From the NCBI GenBank assembly GCA_008017255.1, contig SSHD01000124.1, forward strand, positions 1 through 9,188: DNA of 9,188 nucleotides, read 5' to 3'. Position 1 is the first letter of the stretch, and each line of letters starts with the position of its first letter. The notes under the pieces are model-generated. The model was not told the DNA's origin. It ran no database searches and worked only from the letters and a program-made list of their open reading frames with translations. Of the stretch, positions 1-5,689 are shown one piece after another. The position numbers and the translations under genes are program-made. The stretch comes from Acinetobacter sp. (GTDB taxonomy: Bacteria; Pseudomonadota; Gammaproteobacteria; Pseudomonadales; Moraxellaceae).

Positions 1-239
1 CTTCGGCACTCGACAGAACTACACAACGGGCAATGATTGAACTATTACGCCGCTTACAGCAGCAAGAGCAAATCAGTTATGTGTTGATTAGTCATGACTT
101 GCAAGTCATTCAAGCGCTATGCCACAACGTATTGGTATTGCATCAAGCACAAGTGTTGGAATATCAAGCCACTGCCAATTTATTTTCCCACCCACAAACC
201 GAATACACTCGACAACTGATTGCGGCGAGCCAGTATTGA
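1..239 (+). CDS. yejF: Peptide/microcin C-type ABC transporter ATP-binding protein, C-terminal fragment
   Basis: This is the 3' end of a gene whose start lies outside the window; the reading frame is open from the first base. The visible 78 residues begin SALD, the tail of the Walker B/D-loop (DEPTSALD in the family). They continue to the H-loop LISHD, whose His contacts the ATP gamma phosphate. The end (SHPQTEYTRQLIAAS) is the usual C-terminal tail of peptide-importer ATPases of the Dpp/Opp/Yej group. The run SALDRTTQ plus the LISHDLQVIQALCH stretch resembles E. coli YejF, the double-ATPase subunit of the YejABEF microcin C/oligopeptide importer, as I remember it. Such ATPases sit on the cytoplasmic face and power uptake. 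The Walker A and signature motifs are off-window, so the YejF call rather than DppF/OppF is inferred. No clear terminator follows the stop. Confidence 0.75.
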   Translation, partial: SALDRTTQRAMIELLRRLQQQEQISYVLISHDLQVIQALCHNVLVLHQAQVLEYQATANLFSHPQTEYTRQLIAASQY

Positions 240-263
240 ACTTGAACTGAACTTGTATTTAAA

Positions 264-291
264 TTGACATGTGATATTGTCAAGTTATTCA
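264..291 (+). promoter_or_regulatory. Candidate promoter and overlapping inverted repeat upstream of the OYE gene
   Basis: A perfect -35 hexamer TTGACA (264-269) is followed 16 nt later by a weak -10 (TATTCA, 286-291). The TTGACA is also the left arm of a perfect inverted repeat, TTGACA-N8-TGTCAA (264-269 and 278-283). A protein bound there would cover the -35 and the spacer, as expected of a repressor site. The regulator and the true start of transcription are not known from the sequence. Confidence 0.4.
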
Positions 292-361
292 AAAATGCGC
301 TGTTCGCCGTGTAATTCGCACGCAATAATAGATTACGCTAATTAAGAAACAGAGGATGACC

Positions 362-1606
362 ATGAGCCAAATTGCAGACAGAATCCAAATTCGTAATACT
401 ACATTTAAGAACCGCATTATAAAAGGTGCAATGAGTGAGGCATTGGCAAATCATGACGGACAGCCGAATGAGCTGCATTATGGCTTATATGAAGCGTGGG
501 CAAAGGGTGGTTTAGGTTGTGCCATTACTGGCAATGTCATGGTTAATATCCGTGCTAAAAATGAACCGGGTGTGGTGGCAATTGAAACCGAGCGTGATTT
601 GGCCAAATTACAGCACTGGGCTGAAGTGGGTAAGAAACACGGCATGGTGCAATTGATTCAGTTGTCACATCCGGGTCGGCAATGTCCAAAAGGGTTAAAT
701 AAAGAAACCGTTGCACCATCGGCGGTGCCTTTTAGTCCAATGTTAGCCGCTATGTTTGCGACACCGCGTGAGCTTCGCCATGACGAAATTTTAGATATAA
801 TTCAGCGTTTTGCCACCGCAGCAGCAGTGTGTGAAAAAGCAGGATTTGAGGGGGTGCAATTACATGGTGCACATGGTTATCTCATCAGCCAGTTTTTATC
901 GCCACTGACCAATAAACGTACCGATCAGTGGGGTGGATCGGTTGAAAACCGGATGCGCTTTTTGCTAGAAATTTACCAAGCAGTACGTGCTGCAACCTCT
1001 GACAATTTTATTATTTCAGTAAAACTTAACTCTGCCGATTTTCAACGTGGCGGCATTAGTGAAGAAGATGTCATCACTGTTTTTAAAGCCATTGATGCAG
1101 CAGGTATTGATCTCATCGAAATTTCAGGCGGAACTTATGAAGCGCCTGCTATGGCAGGGGTGAAATCTAAATCGCAGAAAGCCAGTACTCTAGCACGTGA
1201 AGCTTATTTCTTAGATTTTGCTGAAAAGATTCGTCAGCATGTGACGTGTAAGCTCATGGTGACTGGTGGTTTTCGTACCGTTGCTAGTATGAATGCGGCA
1301 CTTGCCAGTGGTGCATGTGATTTTATTGGTATCGCACGTCCGTTGGCAGTGGAAACCGATTTAACCGATCGTTTAATTGCAGGGCACGATGTGCGCTACG
1401 CAGTCAAGCCAATTAAAACCGGCATTCCTTTTGTCGATAAAATGGCGATTATGGAAATTATTTGGTACGCATCGCAGTTCAAAGCGATTGGACAAGGTGG
1501 GCAGCCGAATCCGAAACTATCGCCATTGTTGGTATTTTTAAAATATGCCAAAGGCAATATTAAAGCGGTGATGAAAGGCCGCGTGAATTCACGCAAATCG
1601 GCTTAG
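362..1606 (+). CDS. NADH:flavin oxidoreductase, Old Yellow Enzyme family
   Basis: This encodes a 414-residue soluble FMN-dependent oxidoreductase of the OYE/NADH:flavin oxidoreductase TIM-barrel family. Members reduce activated C=C bonds (enones, quinones, nitro compounds) with NAD(P)H. Visible signatures are HPGRQ near 103-107 and the substrate-anion pair His168/His171 in HGAH. They are followed by the family block SQFLSPLTNKRTDQWGGS and ENRMRF (to about 200). The FMN-phosphate loops are VTGGFRT (300-306) and FIGIARPLA (321-329). There is no C-terminal Fe-S or pyridine-nucleotide domain, so it is the short single-domain type. It carries about 60 extra C-terminal residues after the barrel, rich in Lys and aromatics. 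I chose ATG 362 because the Shine-Dalgarno AGAGG (351-355) sits 6 nt before it; the in-frame ATG at 356 directly abuts that motif. The gene appears monocistronic, with its own promoter and terminator. The physiological substrate cannot be told. Confidence 0.88.
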   Translation: MSQIADRIQIRNTTFKNRIIKGAMSEALANHDGQPNELHYGLYEAWAKGGLGCAITGNVMVNIRAKNEPGVVAIETERDLAKLQHWAEVGKKHGMVQLIQLSHPGRQCPKGLNKETVAPSAVPFSPMLAAMFATPRELRHDEILDIIQRFATAAAVCEKAGFEGVQLHGAHGYLISQFLSPLTNKRTDQWGGSVENRMRFLLEIYQAVRAATSDNFIISVKLNSADFQRGGISEEDVITVFKAIDAAGIDLIEISGGTYEAPAMAGVKSKSQKASTLAREAYFLDFAEKIRQHVTCKLMVTGGFRTVASMNAALASGACDFIGIARPLAVETDLTDRLIAGHDVRYAVKPIKTGIPFVDKMAIMEIIWYASQFKAIGQGGQPNPKLSPLLVFLKYAKGNIKAVMKGRVNSRKSA

Positions 1607-1613
1607 TGTTTTT

Positions 1614-1643
1614 AGGGATTCTGCGGAATCCCTTTTATTTTTT
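1614..1643 (+). terminator. Rho-independent terminator of the OYE gene
   Basis: A perfect 8-bp stem, AGGGATTC (1614-1621) with GAATCCCT (1626-1633), closes a 4-nt loop. It is followed by a T-rich tail (TTTATTTTTT). It begins 8 nt after the OYE stop. Confidence 0.85.
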
Positions 1644-1658
1644 GACTTGAATATTTAT

Positions 1659-1664
1659 TATAAT
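1659..1664 (+). promoter_or_regulatory. Candidate -10 box for the DUF2726 gene
   Basis: A perfect TATAAT sits 47 nt before the chosen start, just past the OYE terminator. No good -35 lies at 16-18 nt; the TTGACT at 1642-1647 is only 11 nt away. The promoter is plausible but weakly supported upstream. Confidence 0.4.
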
Positions 1665-1711
1665 TTTTTCATTTGTTTGTATGGTGTTGTTTTTTAATAA
1701 GGAAAATATTG

Positions 1712-2302
1712 ATGACTTGGATCGTTATTTTTATTGTCGTGGCGGCAATTGTTGTCGTAGTTTTTGGAAATGACAAAAAAGCAAAAGGTAAAACCGAGCG
1801 CAACCCAATCAAAGGCAAGCGCATACTCACCATGAATGAGCAGCCGACTTTTTTAAGATTAAAAGATGCATTACTTGATCATTTTGTATTGGCACAAGTT
1901 GCCTTTAGCGCATTTATGACCGCAAGTGGCTATGCGACTCGAAATTTATTTAATCGAAAAGTTGTTGATTTTGTTGTGTTAGATAAACAGTTCAACATAG
2001 TTGCAATTGTTGAACTCGATGATTCATCACATAAGGGCAAAGAAGATAAAGATGCCGACAGGGATGCTTTAATCGCCGAAGCAGGATATAGAGTAATTCG
2101 TTATAAACGCACACCAGATGTCGAACAGATCAAACAAGACTTTGGAATAACTGCCATAGCAGCCCCAGTCATCGCAAGCCCAGTTATAGAATCTCAACCA
2201 GTAGGAACCTCAACTATCGAAGCCAATCCTTTACCCAAAACAAATTTAGTGTCAGATGCTTTTATTGTTGAAATTGAAACAAACGAGCAAAAGACTTCTT
2301 AA
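1712..2302 (+). CDS. DUF2726 domain protein with N-terminal membrane anchor
   Basis: This 196-residue protein has an N-terminal hydrophobic helix (about residues 3-18, rich in Ile/Val) and then a basic linker (DKKAKGKTERNPIKGK). A DUF2726-like globular domain spans about 45-145, and a low-complexity Pro/Ile/Ala tail follows. The domain shows the conserved pattern VVDFVVLD (Asp86), then VELDDSSH (Glu101, Asp103, Asp104, His107), then RDALIAEAGYRVIRYK. From general knowledge, DUF2726 is related to the PD-(D/E)xK nuclease fold. The Asp86/Glu101-x-Asp spacing fits a degenerate form of that active site, but no nuclease activity is demonstrated for this protein. The helix probably leaves the domain in the cytoplasm. 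ATG 1712 is preferred to the in-frame ATG at 1673 because AAGGA (1699-1703) lies 8 nt before it, and the extra 13 residues look like noncoding translation. It is flanked by terminators on both sides, so it is likely transcribed alone. Function unknown. Confidence 0.8.
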   Translation: MTWIVIFIVVAAIVVVVFGNDKKAKGKTERNPIKGKRILTMNEQPTFLRLKDALLDHFVLAQVAFSAFMTASGYATRNLFNRKVVDFVVLDKQFNIVAIVELDDSSHKGKEDKDADRDALIAEAGYRVIRYKRTPDVEQIKQDFGITAIAAPVIASPVIESQPVGTSTIEANPLPKTNLVSDAFIVEIETNEQKTS

Positions 2303-2327
2303 ATTGCTGTGTTTATTTTCGAAAAAG

Positions 2328-2358
2328 AAAAAAGCCACTGCTTATGCAGTGGCTTTTT
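2328..2358. terminator. Bidirectional terminator between DUF2726 gene and tRNA-Glu
   Basis: A perfect 8-bp stem, GCCACTGC (2334-2341) with GCAGTGGC (2346-2353), has a TTAT loop. It is preceded by AAAAAA and followed by TTTTT, so it can end transcription on either strand. It closes the DUF2726 gene on the plus strand. On the minus strand it starts about 11 nt beyond the tRNA-Glu 3' end. Confidence 0.9.
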
Positions 2359-2364
2359 AGAATT

Positions 2365-2440
2365 TGGCGTCCCTACGGGGATTCGAACCCCGGTTACCGC
2401 CGTGAAAGGGCGATGTCCTAGGCCTCTAGACGATAGGGAC
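2365..2440 (-). tRNA. tRNA-Glu (anticodon TTC)
   Basis: Read on the minus strand, this is a 76-nt tRNA with a 7-bp acceptor stem (GTCCCTA/TAGGGAC) and discriminator G. The 3' CCA is encoded (2367-2365). The T arm CGGGG-TTCGAAT-CCCCG is intact. The anticodon loop CTTTCAC, with TTC at 2406-2404, sits on a TCGCC/GGCGG stem containing one G-U pair. It closely resembles bacterial tRNA-Glu as I remember it. It lies 19 nt downstream of the rnt stop and upstream of a strong terminator. It can be made from its own promoter in the rnt tail and perhaps also by read-through from pyrC-rnt. No sign of an element integrated into its 3' end is visible. Confidence 0.97.
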
Positions 2441-2456
2441 TTCTTGAGGTAGGCGT

Positions 2457-2485
2457 ATATTAGGGTTCTGCCACCCAACTGTCAA
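2457..2485 (-). promoter_or_regulatory. tRNA-Glu promoter nested in the 3' end of rnt
   Basis: On the minus strand a perfect TTGACA (2485-2480) is followed by a 17-nt spacer and TAATAT (2462-2457). The -10 has the key first T, second A and last T. Its first three bases are the rnt stop codon TAA. The following discriminator (ACGCCTACC) is GC-rich, as in stable-RNA promoters under stringent control. The predicted start, near 2450, leaves a leader of about 10 nt before the mature tRNA 5' end at 2440. Confidence 0.65.
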
Positions 2486-3113
2486 GAATATGTGGCGACA
2501 GTTTGTTCAAAATATAGCAAAACAGTTCAGCCGTCTTTTGCGTGTCGTATAAAGCCGAATGTGCTTCTTTACCATCAAACTCAATTCCAGCCTGAATACA
2601 GGCCCGTGCCAATACAGTTTGACCAAAAGTTACTGCGCTGAGTGTGACAGTATCAAACACTGAAAAACTATGAAAAGGGTTCTGATTTTTGGTACCAGAA
2701 CGATGAATAGCCGCCTGTAAAAAACCCAAATCGAAATGTGCATTATGCCCAACCAAAATGGCATGCGTACACTGCTGCGCCTTACGCACTTCATGTAAAG
2801 ATTTGAAAATTCGTTTTAACGCACCACGTTCATCTTCCGCCATTGCCATACGGATTGGATTAAATGGGTCGATGCCAATAAAATCCAGCGAGCGGCGGTC
2901 GAGGTTTGCACCCTCAAACGGATTGAGATGTGCATGAAACGCAGGGCCAGGTATAAATTGCTTCTGTTCATCATAAACAATTGGAATACAAGCAATTTCT
3001 AGTAAGGCATCGGTTTGTGCATTGAAACCTGCTGTTTCGACATCGACAACTACAGGTAAAAAGCCACGAAAACGCTGCGCAATAAGAGGGGCTTGGTTTT
3101 CTGTTTGGGTCAC
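2460..3113 (-). CDS. rnt: Ribonuclease T
   Basis: This 217-residue DEDDh-family 3'-5' exoribonuclease trims 3' ends of tRNAs (including CCA turnover), 5S/23S rRNA and small RNAs, acting as a homodimer in the cytoplasm. All catalytic residues are visible: Asp24 and Glu26 in VDVETAGF, Asp128 in [11 protein letters not shown], and His185 and Asp190 in [10 protein letters not shown]. These match the E. coli RNase T layout within a few residues, and the length is close to the usual ~215. The start is GTG at 3113, overlapping the pyrC stop by 4 nt (GTGA), with GGAG 6 nt upstream inside the pyrC end. This suggests translational coupling to pyrC. The gene has no terminator of its own; the next minus-strand terminator lies past tRNA-Glu, a likely RNase T substrate. 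Its last codons also carry the tRNA promoter. Confidence 0.96.
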   Translation of the reverse strand: MTQTENQAPLIAQRFRGFLPVVVDVETAGFNAQTDALLEIACIPIVYDEQKQFIPGPAFHAHLNPFEGANLDRRSLDFIGIDPFNPIRMAMAEDERGALKRIFKSLHEVRKAQQCTHAILVGHNAHFDLGFLQAAIHRSGTKNQNPFHSFSVFDTVTLSAVTFGQTVLARACIQAGIEFDGKEAHSALYDTQKTAELFCYILNKLSPHILDSWVAEP

Positions 3114-4144
3114 ACTTTTCTCCAGTGCAGCGTTTTACCTGCATGCAACGGAATAATTTTCTGATCATCTAAATAATCAAAAGATTCAGCCACCACATGG
3201 TTTTCTTTCACCAAGGTGATAGTTGATGTATTACGTGGTAAGCCATAAAAGTCAGCACCAAAATGACTGGCAAAACCTTCTAAACGCTCCAGTTTACCCA
3301 TTTGGTCAAAGGCTTGTGCATATAGTTCAATCGCATTTGGTGCACTATAACAGCCCGCACAACCACAGGCATTTTCTTTGGCATTTTGCGCGTGTGGTGC
3401 GCTGTCTGTACCTAAGAAGAATTTGGGGCTACCGCTGGTTGCCACTTCTAATAAGGTGGTTTGATGGGTTTGTCGTTTTAAAATTGGTAGGCAATAGAAA
3501 TGTGGCTTGATCCCACCCACCAACATATCATTACGATTAAACAATAAATGTTGTGGGGTAATGGTTGCCGCCACATGGCGGTCTTGTTCTAACACAAACT
3601 GTGCCGCGTCACTGGTGGTAATGTGTTCCAGCACTACTTTGAGTTCAGGGAATTGTTTGAGTAAAGGAGAGAGTATTTCATCTACAAAGCGTTTTTCACG
3701 ATCAAAAATATCGACATGATTATGCGTAACTTCGCCATGCAACAACAATGGCACTTGATGTTTCTCAAGTTGCTCAATCACCGCATAAACTTTGCGAATG
3801 TCACTGACCCCATTGTCCGAATTTGTGGTTGCACCAGCAGGGTAGAGTTTGATGGCATCTACAAACTCAGACTCTTTAATTTTACGTACTTCATCGGGAG
3901 CGGTGTGGTCGGTAAAGTACAACACCATACGTGGGTCAAAATGCCGACTTTCTGGCACATGCGCCATAATTCGCTCACGATAAGCCAACGCTTCTTCTAC
4001 AGTCTTTACTGGTGGAACAAGATTGGGCATACAAATTACACGGGAAAATTGTTTGGCTAAGTCAGGCACAGTACGCTTTAGGGCTAAGCCATCACGCAAG
4101 TGCGCGTGCCAATCATCTGGTTGTAATAGGGTAATTGTATTCAA
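3110..4144 (-). CDS. pyrC: Dihydroorotase (class II, PyrC)
   Basis: This encodes a 344-residue zinc amidohydrolase that interconverts carbamoyl-aspartate and dihydroorotate in de novo pyrimidine synthesis. The full metal centre is visible: His13 and His15 in DWHAHLRDG, the lysine to be carboxylated Lys99 in [13 protein letters not shown], His136 in LLLHGEVT, His174 in LEHITT, and Asp247 in LGTDSAPH. Each sits three residues before its E. coli PyrC equivalent, and the length fits (348 in E. coli). I place the start at TTG 4144, giving [16 protein letters not shown], where family similarity begins. A weak GAAG lies 6 nt upstream. The frame stays open to 4345, but that extension is a hydrophobic translation of AT-rich intergenic DNA, overlaps the divergent cyclase gene and matches nothing in PyrC. 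rnt follows with a 4-nt overlap. Confidence 0.96.
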   Translation of the reverse strand: MNTITLLQPDDWHAHLRDGLALKRTVPDLAKQFSRVICMPNLVPPVKTVEEALAYRERIMAHVPESRHFDPRMVLYFTDHTAPDEVRKIKESEFVDAIKLYPAGATTNSDNGVSDIRKVYAVIEQLEKHQVPLLLHGEVTHNHVDIFDREKRFVDEILSPLLKQFPELKVVLEHITTSDAAQFVLEQDRHVAATITPQHLLFNRNDMLVGGIKPHFYCLPILKRQTHQTTLLEVATSGSPKFFLGTDSAPHAQNAKENACGCAGCYSAPNAIELYAQAFDQMGKLERLEGFASHFGADFYGLPRNTSTITLVKENHVVAESFDYLDDQKIIPLHAGKTLHWRKV

Positions 4145-4244
4145 GGTGCACTTCAAACGTAAAAATAATACAAATAATAATGCATAAAGTGTGAAAATCA
4201 TAACTAGAATTACGGATAAATGGTTAAGTAAAGCGCATATCAAA

Positions 4245-4259
4245 AACACAAATTGTGTT
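4245..4259. promoter_or_regulatory. Perfect 15-nt palindrome between pyrC and the cyclase gene
   Basis: AACACAA-A-TTGTGTT has two perfect 7-bp arms around one central base. It lies about 100 nt upstream of pyrC and 47 nt upstream of the cyclase start. The loop is too small for an RNA hairpin, so a dimeric DNA-binding protein site is the more natural reading. No regulator family can be assigned. The rest of the 161-nt divergent spacer is AT-rich and no strong sigma-70 promoter stands out on either strand. Confidence 0.3.
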
Positions 4260-4305
4260 ATTTTTATACGGCAGCACATGCAACATATTGTTAAATGAGT
4301 GTTAG

Positions 4306-5577
4306 ATGGAAAATCAAAAGGAACTTGAGGGCTTACGAAAATCAAAAGGCGCTTTAGAGCAGGTTATTGCCCACCATTTAAAGGGACAGAAAGCAAAAAA
4401 AATCTTACCCCCACAGCTTGAAGCTGAGTTTTGGCATTTTAATATTGATCGGACACGTAGCAATGCAATTCAATTCTTTGGACAAGGTGTTATCACTTTT
4501 ACCATTTATGTATTGCTGATCTTGCCTACGAACTATGTCATTATTCGTGACAGTGCAAATTTTACTGTGGATTTTGCCTATAGTATTCTGAGTTTATTTA
4601 TTGTTGGTTTAGCTCTTTTTTTATTTTGGGCTTTTTCACGCTTTCGGCATTTGAGAGCTTATTTTTATCAGGCATCATGTACGATTATTTTTTCTACAAT
4701 TATTGTCGTATCATTACTATTACTCAGTGTTTCGAGTGTTGTTCTGCAAAATCAAGCAATGCTATTGCTTGCTTTCTTATATATATTGGGTTTTGTGCTG
4801 AGCGGTATTAAACCATTGCATATGTTATGGTTAGGTGCTGTTGCGGCTTCAATTGTTTTATTTCTTCTATATATTTTTGATATTCCATGTGATTTTTTAA
4901 TCGTAGGGCGAATGTACATTGGAAGTATGTTATTAGGATTTTCAATGAGTGTCATACTCATTGCGAAAGAGCGGAAGTTCTTTATTAGGTCAAAAATTTC
5001 AGAAATTGATGAAAAAATTCTACGTTTACAGGCTTCGGAATTGCTGCATTTAAGTCAACATGATGAGCTGACCAAAATCTCTAATCGACGTACTTTCGAT
5101 GAAATGTTTGAGCATTTTTATCAACTCGCCTGTCAAACAAGTAAGCCTTTATCTTTCTTGTTTATTGATATTGATTATTTCAAAAACTATAACGACTTTT
5201 ATGGACATTTAAAGGGCGATGAGGTGATTTCAGAAATTGCCAAAACCATTCAAAGTTCGATACGACACATGGACTTTATTGCACGTTATGGCGGAGAGGA
5301 GTTTGTGGTGTTGTTACCTGAAACTTCTGCCCAAGGCGCGTATGCGGTTGCGACCAATATTTATCGTACCATAGATCGGCTGATGATTCCGCATGAGCGT
5401 TCACTGGTTGCCAAGCATGTGACCATTAGTTTAGGGGTTACAGTGTTTCATGGCGATGCGGAAATTAGCCAAGAAACGGTCATTCACACCGCAGATAAAG
5501 CACTGTATCGCGCTAAACAATTGGGTCGTAACCAGGTTTATTATCAACCCATAGCCAAAGCCGTAGAAGATATTTAG
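4306..5577 (+). CDS. Membrane-bound diguanylate cyclase (GGDEF)
   Basis: This 423-residue inner-membrane protein is predicted to make cyclic di-GMP from two GTP. Residues 1-50 are polar and cytoplasmic. About six hydrophobic segments follow (roughly 57-80, 91-112, 121-146, 150-168, 171-191, 197-220). A short helical, coiled-coil-like linker (225-248) leads into a GGDEF domain (about 249-415). Active-site features are intact: Asp288 in FIDID, Asn296 in NYNDFYGH, Asp305 in KGDE, and GGEEF at 329-333. An RxxD inhibitory site (Arg320 to Asp323) lies five residues before GGEEF, so product feedback inhibition is expected. I do not recognise the membrane part as a named sensor (MASE, 7TMR), and no PAS, HAMP or EAL domain is visible. 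The start ATG has only a weak GAG upstream. It is divergent from pyrC and convergent with the transpeptidase gene. Confidence 0.92.
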   Translation: MENQKELEGLRKSKGALEQVIAHHLKGQKAKKILPPQLEAEFWHFNIDRTRSNAIQFFGQGVITFTIYVLLILPTNYVIIRDSANFTVDFAYSILSLFIVGLALFLFWAFSRFRHLRAYFYQASCTIIFSTIIVVSLLLLSVSSVVLQNQAMLLLAFLYILGFVLSGIKPLHMLWLGAVAASIVLFLLYIFDIPCDFLIVGRMYIGSMLLGFSMSVILIAKERKFFIRSKISEIDEKILRLQASELLHLSQHDELTKISNRRTFDEMFEHFYQLACQTSKPLSFLFIDIDYFKNYNDFYGHLKGDEVISEIAKTIQSSIRHMDFIARYGGEEFVVLLPETSAQGAYAVATNIYRTIDRLMIPHERSLVAKHVTISLGVTVFHGDAEISQETVIHTADKALYRAKQLGRNQVYYQPIAKAVEDI

Positions 5578-5597
5578 CATCTAAGAATCTAAGCATT

Positions 5598-5636
5598 AAA
5601 AAACCGAATATCACGGTGATGATATTCGGTTTTTTT
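5598..5636. terminator. Bidirectional terminator between the cyclase and transpeptidase genes
   Basis: The 10-bp stem CCGAATATCA (5604-5613) with TGATATTCGG (5620-5629) has a 6-nt loop. AAAAAA precedes it and TTTTTTT follows, so the A/T runs extend the stem and give a U-tail on both strands. It starts about 20 nt after the cyclase stop and serves the convergent transpeptidase gene on the other strand. Confidence 0.9.
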
Positions 5637-5647
5637 GCTCTAGAAAT

Positions 5648-5674
5648 TTCCCCTTGAAGGGGAAGCTCAAGGGG
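5648..5674. repeat. Small intergenic element with two alternative hairpins
   Basis: TTCCCCTT-G-AAGGGGAA (5648-5664) is a perfect palindrome. The overlapping pair CCCCTTGA (5650-5657) and TCAAGGGG (5667-5674) forms a competing 8-bp hairpin with a 9-nt loop. It lies between the terminator and the transpeptidase stop. The C-rich/G-rich arms resemble short intergenic repeats that I associate with Acinetobacter genomes, but only one copy is in this window. Confidence 0.4.
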
Positions 5675-5689
5675 GTATGAAAAAGCCTA

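Noticed and set aside
238..255. Direct repeat GAACTTG (238-244 and 249-255), 11 nt apart, just after the ABC gene
   Set aside because: At 7 nt it is short, includes the stop codon of the preceding gene, and is readily explained by chance.
2365..2440. tRNA-Glu 3' end as an integration site for a genomic island
   Set aside because: The tRNA is intact, a terminator and an ordinary gene follow it, and no integrase or duplicated 3' segment is visible.
2971..3168. Cys-rich 65-residue minus-strand frame across the pyrC-rnt junction
   Set aside because: The Cys/Arg content comes from reading rnt out of frame; both overlapping genes are secure.
3223..4060. Plus-strand open frames opposite pyrC (3223-3510, 3507-3719, 3716-4060)
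   Set aside because: They lie fully antisense to a well-conserved dihydroorotase gene, have no SD or domain pattern, and look like shadows of its codon use.
4145..4345. N-terminal hydrophobic extension of PyrC up to position 4345
   Set aside because: It translates AT-rich spacer DNA, overlaps the start of the divergent cyclase gene, lacks an SD, and known PyrC proteins begin at the TTG.
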